Assembly (NCBI RefSeq): GCF_004216575.1
Contig: NZ_SGWW01000002.1
Span: 434,001-498,000 of the forward strand
Source: Microcella putealis
Lineage (GTDB): Bacteria > Actinomycetota > Actinomycetes > Actinomycetales > Microbacteriaceae
Length of the DNA stretch: 64,000 bases
Direction of reading: 5' to 3'
In this document: positions 40,984 through 49,289 of the stretch, piece after piece
Layout of the letters: every line of letters begins with the position of its first letter
How positions within the stretch are numbered: position 1 is the stretch's first letter
The notes under the pieces: model-generated
Database searches by the model: none
What the model saw: only the letters and a program-made list of their open reading frames with translations
What the model was told of the DNA's origin: nothing
Translations under genes and position numbers: made by a program

Positions 40984-42900
40984 TTAGGCCGGGAGTGGCC
41001 AGCCTTCCTTCTTGATGCGGTCGCGCCAGTATGTAGCTGCGTCGGTACCACCTTGCATAGCGACGAACTCACCCGTCCGTTCGGCAAGTGCTGTCTGCGG
41101 ATCGGTCACGTCGACGAACGATTCCAGTGCGATGTAGAGCGCCGTGCCGCCAAGGAACTCGGCGTAGTCGCGCGCCGATTGCACCACTGCGAACGTGGTC
41201 GGATTGCCATGGACGAGGGCATTGCGAATTCGCCAGCGACGGGCTTCGAGCACCTCCCCTTCTGCCTCGTACTCGGCAATCAGGGCGCTATAGGTCGCGT
41301 GATCGATGATGCTTGCAAACATGCGCTCGATCCAGGCTCGTTCGTGCTCGAGTCGGCAGAGCGAGATGAAGTCACTCGCCCGATCCCCCAGCATAAGGAT
41401 CTCGGGCTGCTTCGGATTGCGCGAGAACCACTCCACGATTAGTTCGTGCTGCAGCTCACGGTGTTCGCCGCCGCCGAGCAGGCACATTCCCGCTGCGCGC
41501 CGGAGATCGCCGAGCCACCGGGCATGCGCCCACCGCTCACCAATTAGCGAGAAGAGCGCTTTGGGATCCATCGCGGCATGGGCAGATACGTGCTGAACGA
41601 CGCGGTCGGAGAGCGGGATGACACTGCTGATATCTGCCTCGGAGGGCTTTCGAAGCGCCATGTCACGGCTGAACGGATGATCCAGGGTGGTCTGGACCTC
41701 AATCGCGGCAGCGAGGAATCGTGGGAGCTCTTCACGCGCCAAGGCGTCGGCGATCCGCGGGCCATGTTCCTCGATCGCTTCGGACATCATGCCCGCACCG
41801 TACGTGTCGTCGGGGAAGCCGGTGTGGTCCCAGACGGCGCGGTGTCCCGAGGAGGTGGGAACTCCGGAAAGAACGACGACGTGCTCCGCAAGCTGCGGGC
41901 GGATCCCGCCTGCTCGGTGCAGCGCCACATTGAAGATCACGTCGACGATGGCTATGGCTCGTTCGACGGCGCTGGCGGCCGTTGTGTTGCCGAGGTCGAC
42001 CCGAATGAGCGTATCGACGTCACGCCTCTCGTCCATCATTTCCGGAACGCGGAAGTTGAAGCCGCCCTTCACGATTTCCCAGAGCTCTTCCTTGTGCGCG
42101 AAGTCCTGCCGACCCGGTTCGGCGTTCGGCACCGCCCAGAGCGGCTCGTAGAAGGACACACGTCCTGCGGTGAGCTGCACGTGCGCGCGCCCTTTGTAGC
42201 CGAGCCAGACGGCGACCGGTTCGACCGTCGCTGGCGTCGCGATGAACGTGCGCGCCGCGTCGACCCGATCGGAGAGCACGATTGTGCCCTCGCCAAGTGG
42301 GATGTCGTCCGAGTCGCGGCCGAACGCCATGACCCCCACGAGCCCACGGAACGCCGATTCAGGCTCGAGGCCCCTGCGTCGCACTTGATCGAATAGCAGG
42401 TCGGCGATGGGCGCGTACTCGCGGTGGTGGAGCGTCCGGTCCTGGGCTACGTCGACCAGGTCGTCCCAGCTCGCGCGCACGGCATCATCCGATTCGAGCG
42501 CGGTGAGAAGGTCTCGCGCCGAACCGAGGAGTGCGTGCCACTCAGGGGCGATTCGGGTGGCGCCTGGTGGCTCGGTCAAGACCGCATTGCCACTCGCGGA
42601 CAGCGCAGCGAACGTGGCGCGGAACGATGCCAGGTCGGCGGCGACCTGGGCGCTGAGATGTGCCCCGATGCTCGCGATCGACTGCGCGATGTCTCGGTCG
42701 AGCGAGTCGCGGTTGGCGCTCTTCTTCCACGCATCGACGCCGCTCGCCAACTCGATCCACTGCACGATCTCGTCTGCCACCACGGTGAGCGGCAGCACGG
42801 TGGAGGAGGTGTGACGGCGGTCGAGCGAGGACACCAGCGACTTGAGCCAGTACGGAGTGTTCTCCGGCCAGTCGTCTCGGACGTTGTAGTCGATCATCAT
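40984..42900 (-). CDS. large hypothetical protein with ApeA-like C-terminal HEPN domain
   Basis: 638 residues from ATG at 42900; upstream in-frame starts are possible. The C-terminal region has 'LEARRWRIRNALVHGNPTTF' (near residue 562), the R-N-x3-[V/A]-H-G signature of ApeA-type HEPN ribonuclease domains. The long N-terminal part has no motif I recognise, though 'WLGYKGRAHVQLTAGRVSFY' and 'RVPEMMDERRDVDTLIRVDL' suggest folded domains. ApeA-like proteins act in abortive infection. Stands alone in the island, lower GC than the core, with 85 bases of empty sequence downstream. Confidence 0.7.
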   Translation of the reverse strand: MMIDYNVRDDWPENTPYWLKSLVSSLDRRHTSSTVLPLTVVADEIVQWIELASGVDAWKKSANRDSLDRDIAQSIASIGAHLSAQVAADLASFRATFAALSASGNAVLTEPPGATRIAPEWHALLGSARDLLTALESDDAVRASWDDLVDVAQDRTLHHREYAPIADLLFDQVRRRGLEPESAFRGLVGVMAFGRDSDDIPLGEGTIVLSDRVDAARTFIATPATVEPVAVWLGYKGRAHVQLTAGRVSFYEPLWAVPNAEPGRQDFAHKEELWEIVKGGFNFRVPEMMDERRDVDTLIRVDLGNTTAASAVERAIAIVDVIFNVALHRAGGIRPQLAEHVVVLSGVPTSSGHRAVWDHTGFPDDTYGAGMMSEAIEEHGPRIADALAREELPRFLAAAIEVQTTLDHPFSRDMALRKPSEADISSVIPLSDRVVQHVSAHAAMDPKALFSLIGERWAHARWLGDLRRAAGMCLLGGGEHRELQHELIVEWFSRNPKQPEILMLGDRASDFISLCRLEHERAWIERMFASIIDHATYSALIAEYEAEGEVLEARRWRIRNALVHGNPTTFAVVQSARDYAEFLGGTALYIALESFVDVTDPQTALAERTGEFVAMQGGTDAATYWRDRIKKEGWPLPA

Positions 42901-43117
42901 CGGCGGCCTCGGGAGTAGCTCAGGGTCGGGAGGGGTTTCGTCATGTCTGTCTATGACTATGACCGAACTCATCCGCGACGAGAACATCTCGAGCGTCGTG
43001 CTTTTCACTGAGAGAGGGGACTGTTCAAATCCGCTACGGATTCGTCCCAGAGGAGAACAACGGCTGCGACCTCGGCGAAGACTTCAGTTGCTCCCCGGCG
43101 TTTTTTGGTTGCGGCTA

Positions 43118-44872
43118 TCAGACTTCCTTCAGGCGCCGTTTCAGTGACGGGTCACAAACGTATACAAACGTCCCGCGGATGCCTCTTGTCATCAAAACGG
43201 CGTACACATTGCAGATGTAACGCAACAGATCGTCGTCGGTATACGTTCGTCCGAGTGTTGGGTTGTTCTCTTTACCCTTCTTGTCGAAGTAGCTCGCGCG
43301 GTCGACAAAGAGCCGACCGTGCTCTTCATCCCAGCGCAGGTCGTTGCCGACGATGACCCCGGCATAGTTGAGGTCATAGCCCTGCACGGTGTGGATCGAA
43401 CCAACTTCTTCCAGCGAGTTCGGCGACGCGATCCATTCGGTCGCCGTGGTGTTCCACTTAAGTCGGCGACCGTCGAGTTCGATGTCGTGAGCATCGCTGT
43501 CGTTCTTGCTCTTCCACTCCCACGCGTAGCCGGCCACGAGCCTCGCGAGGCCGTGTTGCGCATCCCTTTCTCGAATGGCGTCGTGCATCTCTCCTAAGTC
43601 ATCGAAGAGTTTCAGTTCGTAGTCCCCGAAATCTGGACGAGTGCGCATCGCCCCCTCGCTCAACTGCGGGCTGAATAGTTGGCGCACCCAGGCGATGTAG
43701 TCGTCTCCGGCCCGCACTCGTAGTTGAGAGACCAGCGGGTAGTGCCGGCTCTCGTCCTTCGCCTCGTCGACAAGGTTGCGAAGAAGTTCGGGAGGAAGGT
43801 CGGCCGGCCGAACGCTCTGCTCGGGGTCGACGAGCAGCACTTGGTGGCGGCTGAGCGCCCGAATCCAGTCGAGTTGCGTCTTGGAGTAGTCGTCCTGGCC
43901 GAACAGCTTCACGGTGATGTCGCTGAACTGCTTGTTCTGCACACCTGACGGCTGGTTGGCTCGCTGGTTCAATCGGTGCGCCTCGTCGACGATCAGCAGA
44001 TCCCAGCGCTCGTCGCTGGCGCCCACCTGGAATGGCGTGAGAACTTGCGACGGAGCAAGGCCCGGTGTGCGCTTGAAGACGCGCTTGATGCTTTTGCGGA
44101 GAGATTGTTGCGGTACGACGAGCCCGACCCGGAATTCGCGGAGCAGTTCGCGGTGCCCGTCAGTGAAGAAGTCGGAGAAGATCGAGTCGGCATCGGGCTC
44201 GTCGTCGGGCCGGGAGGCGGCGATGTCGGCGAGAAGCTTCATCAGGTAGATGGCGATGACCGTCTTGCCGGTTCCCGGTTCACCCTGAACGACGAGTAGT
44301 TCGCCGCGGTCGTGCTCAAGGTCATCGAACAGGCCTTCAACAATGTTCTCGACAGCGACCGCTTGGTCGGTGGTTAGCGCTTTGTACGGCGACAGCTTGA
44401 ACAGGTCGCTGTTTTCGATTTCGGGGATGCTGCGCGAGAACACGCCTTCCTTAAGCAACTGGTCGAAGACCTGTCGGAAGGACTCGCGATATACGTCGCG
44501 CTCGTAGTAGTTGGCGTCGGTGATGCCGTCGTTGCGATTGAGGACGCGGAACGTGCCGTCGCCCGCGAGCAGGCGAATCAGGTGTGATTCGAGATCGAGG
44601 CACACAGACTTGTTGAAGCGGTCGTCGAGGACCACCCGGAACTGTGAGAGAAGTCGCTTCTTGTCGGGGTTGTCGAGGTGCTGAAGGATGCGCGCTTCGG
44701 CATTCAGGGTTTCGCCGACGTAGACGTCGCGCAGCGCGGTGGAAGTCGCCGCCGGTTTCGCTGAATCGAGGAGGTACACGACCGGCCAGTTCTTGTGTCG
44801 CGGGTCCGTTTTGGCCCAGTCACGGACCGCCGACTTGTCGAACGAGATCCGCGGGATTTCAGAGCTGGTCAT
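43118..44872 (-). CDS. GIY-YIG / DUF2075 Schlafen-like helicase fusion
   Basis: 584 residues from ATG at 44872. The N-terminal GIY-YIG domain (about residues 20-95) shows 'WPVVYLLDS' and 'RDVYVGETLNAEARILQHL'. The DUF2075 ATPase follows: Walker A 'VVQGEPGTGKTVIAIYL' near residue 195, Walker B 'WDLLIVDEAHRLN', 'HQVLLVDPEQSVR' and 'SIHTVQGYDLNYAGVIVGND' near residue 500. A nuclease fused to a helicase-type motor suggests DNA processing in defence. It overlaps the MazG gene by 14 bases. Downstream 42901-43117 holds an imperfect stem at 43018-43051 and a T6 run at 43101 but no gene. Confidence 0.88.
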   Translation of the reverse strand: MTSSEIPRISFDKSAVRDWAKTDPRHKNWPVVYLLDSAKPAATSTALRDVYVGETLNAEARILQHLDNPDKKRLLSQFRVVLDDRFNKSVCLDLESHLIRLLAGDGTFRVLNRNDGITDANYYERDVYRESFRQVFDQLLKEGVFSRSIPEIENSDLFKLSPYKALTTDQAVAVENIVEGLFDDLEHDRGELLVVQGEPGTGKTVIAIYLMKLLADIAASRPDDEPDADSIFSDFFTDGHRELLREFRVGLVVPQQSLRKSIKRVFKRTPGLAPSQVLTPFQVGASDERWDLLIVDEAHRLNQRANQPSGVQNKQFSDITVKLFGQDDYSKTQLDWIRALSRHQVLLVDPEQSVRPADLPPELLRNLVDEAKDESRHYPLVSQLRVRAGDDYIAWVRQLFSPQLSEGAMRTRPDFGDYELKLFDDLGEMHDAIRERDAQHGLARLVAGYAWEWKSKNDSDAHDIELDGRRLKWNTTATEWIASPNSLEEVGSIHTVQGYDLNYAGVIVGNDLRWDEEHGRLFVDRASYFDKKGKENNPTLGRTYTDDDLLRYICNVYAVLMTRGIRGTFVYVCDPSLKRRLKEV

Positions 44873-45179
44873 ATTTGTCGCTACGTCCGCGCGATTTTTC
44901 GACAGGGTACTTTGCGCGCGATTTCTCAAGTTTGTCGAGCACCAGCTGCTCGGCATCAAGCCCCAGGCGATCTGCGAGCAAAATGCAGTAGCTGAGTACA
45001 TCGGCGAGTTCGTCGCGGATGGCTTGCTCGTTGCCTTGGGCGTTCCACTGGTAACACTCGAGAAGCTCCCCCGCTTCGATCGCGATGCTCTTCGCAAGGT
45101 TCTCGGGTGTATGAAACTGCGCCCAGTCACGCTCTGACACGAAGGCCCGTAGGGCATCGCGAGCGGCGTTGTCGACCAT
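44859..45179 (-). CDS. MazG-like nucleotide pyrophosphohydrolase
   Basis: 106 residues, a single MazG-type all-alpha domain: 'FHTPENLAKSIAIEAGELLE' with the E-x2-E metal motif, and '[20 protein letters not shown]' with the second E-x2-D motif. Hydrolyses (d)NTPs to monophosphates. Overlaps the GIY-YIG/DUF2075 gene by 14 bases, so both proteins are made together; nucleotide depletion next to a nuclease-helicase is a plausible defence pairing. The promoter lies in the 100-base region shared with the divergent gene at 45280. Confidence 0.88.
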   Translation of the reverse strand: MVDNAARDALRAFVSERDWAQFHTPENLAKSIAIEAGELLECYQWNAQGNEQAIRDELADVLSYCILLADRLGLDAEQLVLDKLEKSRAKYPVEKSRGRSDKYDQL

Positions 45180-45266
45180 TTCGTCAACGTAGCACGGAGG
45201 CCAGCCGGGGCCCGGCCTCGACCTGCGCCCCGAGTGGGGGTCTTACGAGCGCCGCTCGAATTCACC

Positions 45267-45272
45267 TACGGT
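45267..45272 (+). promoter_or_regulatory. -10 box for the DUF2510/GIY-YIG gene, leaderless type
   Basis: TACGGT ends 7 bases before the ATG at 45280, with no ribosome-binding site between. Confidence 0.4.
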
Positions 45273-45279
45273 CGAAATT

Positions 45280-46701
45280 ATGAGTGCAGCCTCGGGATGG
45301 TACGACGACGGTTCAGGACGACGGCGGTGGTGGGACGGTTCGCAATGGACCAGTCACTTCGCCGATCAGCACCCCACGTCTGCGGCTCCTCCGGTAGAGG
45401 AGCCCAGAGAAACTGAGACGGTCCGTGCATCGAAGCCCAAGATCACCTTTTTCGGCGGCAAGAAGGCAGCGATCGCGCTTGCATCCGAGAACGAGCGGCT
45501 CGAAAAGCTAGTGGCGAAACACGGGCTCATTGAAATCGCCGAGCTTGATCGAGTACACGCGGAGTACCAAGCCCAAGTCGACGCAGAAAAGTCGAACCTG
45601 TCTGAATTGCAGTCCCGCGTCGCGTCTACGAAGGCAGAACTTTCCTCGCTCAACGAAGAGATCTTGAGTGCACGGCAAGGGATTGAGCTGCAATCGTTTG
45701 GGCTGTACGACTACGAGCATCCCGCCGAGAATTCGACTGCCTTGATGGCGCAACTTGAGTCGGTTCGTTCCCAGATCAAGGCAATGGTGCGCGACAAGCG
45801 CGCGACTATTGCGACCACCAGCTTCACGTTCAACAACTCGGCAGCGAAGGGCCGCAAGTTCGTCGCGGACATGTCGAAGCTCTTGCTGAGGGCGTACAAC
45901 GCCGAAGCCGAGAACTGCGTGAAGAGTGTCAAAGCGGGTGGGATCGCCACGGCGACTAAACGACTCAGCACTGTCGCGGATCAGATCGCTCGGCAAGGGT
46001 CAATGATCTCGCTGCAGATCACGTCGGACTACCACGCTTTGCGACTGCAAGAGCTTTCGTTGGCCGCGCAACACCTTCAGGCCGTGCAACGCGAGAAGGA
46101 GTTGGAGCGCGCTCATCGCGAAGAGTTGCGTGAGCAGAAGAAGGCCGAGCAGGAGCTGCAGCGTGAGAAGGACAAGCTCGAGAAAGAGCGGGCGCACTAT
46201 GCGGCCACGCTTGCGGCACTTGAGGCAAACGGTGACGAAGAGGGTGCGGCCCGAGTGCGCGAACGAATCGCCGACGTGGAGAAAGCGATCGTCGATGTCG
46301 ATTACCGTGCGGCCAATATTCGCGCCGGGTATGTCTACGTCATCTCGAACGTCGGATCGTTCGGTGAAGACGTAGTCAAGATCGGGTTGACGCGGAGACT
46401 CGAGCCGATGGATCGCGTCAACGAGCTCGGTGATGCTTCAGTCCCCTTCCGTTTCGACGTTCACGCACTCTTCTTCGCAGACGACGCCGTGGGCATCGAG
46501 TCGATGCTTCACAAGCGCTTCGAGCGCCAGAGACTCAACAAGATCAACCTGCGCCGGGAGTATTTCAAGGTCACCCCGGAGCAAGTGCTTGACGCTTTGA
46601 AGGAAGAGTCAGTCGAGGTGCTTCAGTACACGGTCGAGCCAGAGGCGCCTGAGTTCAGGGCGAGTTCTGCGCTACTGGAGAAGGAAGCTGTCGGTCAATG
46701 A
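45280..46701 (+). CDS. DUF2510 - coiled coil (DUF4041) - T5orf172 GIY-YIG protein
   Basis: 473 residues. Residues 5-28 are a DUF2510 element ('GWYDDGSGRRRWWDGSQWT'), common at the N-terminus of actinobacterial membrane-associated proteins. A long coiled coil spans roughly residues 60-340, with the DUF4041-type core 'NNSAAKGRKFVADMSKLLLR'. The C-terminal T5orf172 GIY-YIG-like nuclease domain is at about 350-440 ('AGYVYVISNVGSFGEDVVKI', then GLTRRLEPMDRVNELG). Similar DUF4041-T5orf172 proteins occur in phage and defence islands. It overlaps the NERD gene by four bases. Confidence 0.85.
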   Translation: MSAASGWYDDGSGRRRWWDGSQWTSHFADQHPTSAAPPVEEPRETETVRASKPKITFFGGKKAAIALASENERLEKLVAKHGLIEIAELDRVHAEYQAQVDAEKSNLSELQSRVASTKAELSSLNEEILSARQGIELQSFGLYDYEHPAENSTALMAQLESVRSQIKAMVRDKRATIATTSFTFNNSAAKGRKFVADMSKLLLRAYNAEAENCVKSVKAGGIATATKRLSTVADQIARQGSMISLQITSDYHALRLQELSLAAQHLQAVQREKELERAHREELREQKKAEQELQREKDKLEKERAHYAATLAALEANGDEEGAARVRERIADVEKAIVDVDYRAANIRAGYVYVISNVGSFGEDVVKIGLTRRLEPMDRVNELGDASVPFRFDVHALFFADDAVGIESMLHKRFERQRLNKINLRREYFKVTPEQVLDALKEESVEVLQYTVEPEAPEFRASSALLEKEAVGQ

Positions 46702-47357
46702 GCGATTCGACTGAGCGGCCTCTACCCAGGGCTGGAGTCTCCGCCCGCGCCGAGCACGAACGCCGCCGCGCCAAGGACGAAGCCGCGACTCGTGCCGCTT
46801 GGGGCAAGCTCGGGGGCATCGCCGTCGCTCTGACTCCCGAGCGCAGCAGTACCCGCGTGTGGGCAACGGGTGCGATCGGCGAAGAGGTCGTCGGGGCGAA
46901 GCTGGATGCGATTGCCAGCGACCAAATCTGCGTGTTGCATGACCGACGCATCCCGAAATCGAGGGCGAACATCGACCACATCGTGGTGACGCCCGGCGGG
47001 GTGTGGGTGATCGACACGAAGCGCTACGTCGACAAGCGCATCGAAAAGCGCGTCGAGGGCGGGTTGTTTAGCCCGCGCGTCGAGAAGCTGTGGGTGGGTG
47101 GAGACAACACGAAGCTTGTCGTGGGAATGACGAAGCAGGTCGCGCTCGTCGAGGCCGCGGTGCCAGGCGTTCCGGTGAAGGGCGTGCTGTGCTTCGTCGA
47201 GGGCGACTGGGCCTGGTTCGCCGACCCGTTCACGGTTAGCGATGTGCTGGTGCTGTGGCCGAAAATGCTCGTGCAGTTGCTGACAAAAGAGCCGTCGGTC
47301 GGGGTCGATGTCGCCGCCGTTCATGATGCGCTCGCAACCACCTTCCGCTCGAGTTAG
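46698..47357 (+). CDS. NERD-domain nuclease-related protein
   Basis: 219 residues. NERD domain at about residues 55-150: 'ATGAIGEEVVGAKLDAIASD', 'SRANIDHIVVTPGGVWVID' then TKRY, which gives the E...D...D-x-K core of PD-(D/E)xK-like nucleases. The N-terminus is basic and helical. ATGA overlap with the upstream coiled-coil/GIY-YIG gene indicates a two-gene module with two candidate nuclease domains. Confidence 0.85.
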   Translation: MSDSTERPLPRAGVSARAEHERRRAKDEAATRAAWGKLGGIAVALTPERSSTRVWATGAIGEEVVGAKLDAIASDQICVLHDRRIPKSRANIDHIVVTPGGVWVIDTKRYVDKRIEKRVEGGLFSPRVEKLWVGGDNTKLVVGMTKQVALVEAAVPGVPVKGVLCFVEGDWAWFADPFTVSDVLVLWPKMLVQLLTKEPSVGVDVAAVHDALATTFRSS

Positions 47358-47382
47358 AACCGCCGCGCACAGGCTCGAGGCG

Positions 47383-47388
47383 TAGCGT
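47383..47388 (+). promoter_or_regulatory. -10 box for selO, leaderless type
   Basis: TAGCGT ends 6 bases before the ATG at 47395. Confidence 0.4.
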
Positions 47389-47394
47389 CGACCC

Positions 47395-48867
47395 ATGACC
47401 GCGTCGACCGCCGCTACCATCGCGCTCGAGGGCCGCTTCGCCCGCGAGCTGCCCGAGCTTGCCGTGCCGTGGCAGGCCGAGCCGGCGCCGTCGCCCGAAC
47501 TGCTGGCCCTCAACGAGCCGGTCGCCGCCGGGCTCGGCCTCGACGCGGCCTTCTTGCGATCCGCCGAGGGCGTCGCCTTCCTCACCGGCGCCGCCCTCCC
47601 CGACACCGCCACCCCGGTCGCGCAGGCCTACTCAGGCCACCAGTTCGGCGGGTTCAGCCCCCGGCTCGGGGACGGGCGGGCCCTGCTGCTCGGCGAACTG
47701 CGCGACCCCGCCGGCTCGACCCACGACCTGCACCTGAAGGGCTCCGGCCCCACCCCGTTCGCCCGCGCCGGCGACGGCCGCGCCGTGCTCGCGCCTATGC
47801 TGCGCGAGTTCGTCGTGAGTGAGGGCATGCACGCCCTCGGAATTCCGACGACCCGCTCGCTCGCCGTCGTCGCCACCGGGCGCGTCGTGCAGCGCGAGGT
47901 CGAGTTCCCGGGCGCGATTCTTGCCCGCACGGCGAGCAGTCACCTGCGGGTCGGCAGCTTCCAGTTCGCCGCCGCGACCGGAGAGGTCGAGCTGCTGCGC
48001 CGCCTCGCCGACCACGCAATCGACCGGCACTATGCGCACGCGGCGTCAGCCGAGCATCCGTATCTGGCGCTGTTTGAATCGGTGGTGAAGGCGCAGGCGA
48101 GCCTCGTCGCGCAGTGGATGCTCGTCGGCTTCGTGCACGGCGTCATGAACACCGACAACGTGACCATCTCGGGCGAGACGATCGACTACGGTCCGTGCGC
48201 CTTCGTCGACGCGTTCGACCACGCCGCCGTGTTCAGCTCGATCGACGGGGGCGGCCGCTACGCCTACGGCAACCAGCCTGTCATCACCGAGTGGAACCTG
48301 GCGCGCTTCGCCGAAACCCTGCTGCCCCTCATCGACGACGACGCCGACCGCGCCGTCGAGCGGGCGACGGAGGCGCTCGGCGAGTACCGCGCGCACTACA
48401 GCGAGGCGTGGGTTGCGGGGATGCGCGCCAAGCTCGGTCTCGGAGGCTCGGTTTCCGACGAGGCCGTCGCCCCGCTCGCCACCGAGCTGCTGAACCTGCT
48501 GCACGAGCACCGGGTCGACTTCACGGCGTTCTTCCGGGGGTTGGCGGGGGTTGCTCGTGGTGGGGTTCGGGCACGCGGTGTCGCGCGGCCGGCGGCGTTC
48601 GATGTGGCGGCGATCGGGGACTGGGCGGCGCGTTGGCTGGAGCTTGTGCCCGACGCCGATGCGATGGACCGCGTGAACCCGGTCTACATTCCGCGCAACC
48701 ACCTGGTCGAGGAGGCGCTCACCGCGGCGACGGCGGGGGACATGGCGCCGTTCGACGCGCTGGTTGGGGTGGTGAGGCGACCCTTCGAGGAGCGGCCGGG
48801 GCTTGAGCGGTACGCGGTGGGTGCGCCCGAGCAGTCGGAGCCGTACACGACGTACTGCGGCACCTAG
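47395..48867 (+). CDS. selO: protein adenylyltransferase SelO (YdiU)
   Basis: 490 residues. Pseudokinase-fold enzyme that transfers AMP from ATP to protein Ser/Thr/Tyr. Signature segments: '[20 protein letters not shown]', '[19 protein letters not shown]', '[14 protein letters not shown]' and '[20 protein letters not shown]' (metal-binding Asn and Asp). Unlike the E. coli protein it lacks a C-terminal Cys-x-x-x-Cys region as far as I can see, ending 'TTYCGT'. The 18 bases after the stop include CGTTTTTTGG before the convergent nucleotidyltransferase gene. Confidence 0.95.
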   Translation: MTASTAATIALEGRFARELPELAVPWQAEPAPSPELLALNEPVAAGLGLDAAFLRSAEGVAFLTGAALPDTATPVAQAYSGHQFGGFSPRLGDGRALLLGELRDPAGSTHDLHLKGSGPTPFARAGDGRAVLAPMLREFVVSEGMHALGIPTTRSLAVVATGRVVQREVEFPGAILARTASSHLRVGSFQFAAATGEVELLRRLADHAIDRHYAHAASAEHPYLALFESVVKAQASLVAQWMLVGFVHGVMNTDNVTISGETIDYGPCAFVDAFDHAAVFSSIDGGGRYAYGNQPVITEWNLARFAETLLPLIDDDADRAVERATEALGEYRAHYSEAWVAGMRAKLGLGGSVSDEAVAPLATELLNLLHEHRVDFTAFFRGLAGVARGGVRARGVARPAAFDVAAIGDWAARWLELVPDADAMDRVNPVYIPRNHLVEEALTAATAGDMAPFDALVGVVRRPFEERPGLERYAVGAPEQSEPYTTYCGT

Positions 48868-48885
48868 GCCCGACGTTTTTTGGGG

Positions 48886-49212
48886 CTAGCTATCGCTGGC
48901 CTCTTGAGCGGATTCGGAGATTGCGGGCTTCAGCAACTGCGCGGGGAAAATGTCGATGTCGTCGCGGCCGAAGAGCGTGCGAGTCTCTTCCATGAGCCCG
49001 GATGCGCGCATCAGCAGGTTGCCGTCCGCAGGATCCATGGTGACGACGATGTCGATATCACTGTCGGGCCCGGCGTCGCCACGAGCAACCGACCCGAAGA
49101 GCCTCGGTTGGCTCGCGTTGTACTTCGCCAAGAGTGCGTCGAACTCACGCCGACGCGCGCTGAGCAACTCGCGCAGGGCGAGTGTCTCAGACGAAGCGGC
49201 GGCAATGGCCAT
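48886..49212 (-). CDS. MNT-type nucleotidyltransferase, lone antitoxin-like
   Basis: 108 residues. Minimal nucleotidyltransferase: 'RLFGSVARGDAGPDSDIDIV' with the GSxxRG and D-x-D motifs. Such proteins are usually AMPylating antitoxins for HEPN toxins, but no HEPN gene is adjacent (its neighbours are selO and thrE). A TATCCT -10 box on the minus strand (49224-49219) lies 6 bases before the ATG, another leaderless start. Confidence 0.85.
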   Translation of the reverse strand: MAIAAASSETLALRELLSARRREFDALLAKYNASQPRLFGSVARGDAGPDSDIDIVVTMDPADGNLLMRASGLMEETRTLFGRDDIDIFPAQLLKPAISESAQEASDS

Positions 49213-49277
49213 GCGTTGAGGATACCGGCGGAGCCCGCGTCAGGCATGTGCCAGAGGCGCCGTCCTTAGCTGGCCCC

Positions 49278-49283
49278 TACCCT
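49278..49283 (+). promoter_or_regulatory. -10 box for the ThrE-type exporter gene, leaderless type
   Basis: TACCCT ends 6 bases before the GTG at 49290. Confidence 0.35.
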
Positions 49284-49289
49284 GGGGCG

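Noticed and set aside
43018..43051. GGGAC...AATCCG-CTA-CGGATT...GTCCC nested stem with GTTCAAATCC, looking like a tRNA 3' end
   Set aside because: No acceptor or anticodon arm around it and no match to the tRNA-Pro repeat beyond TTCAAATCC; more likely a structured 3' region or chance.
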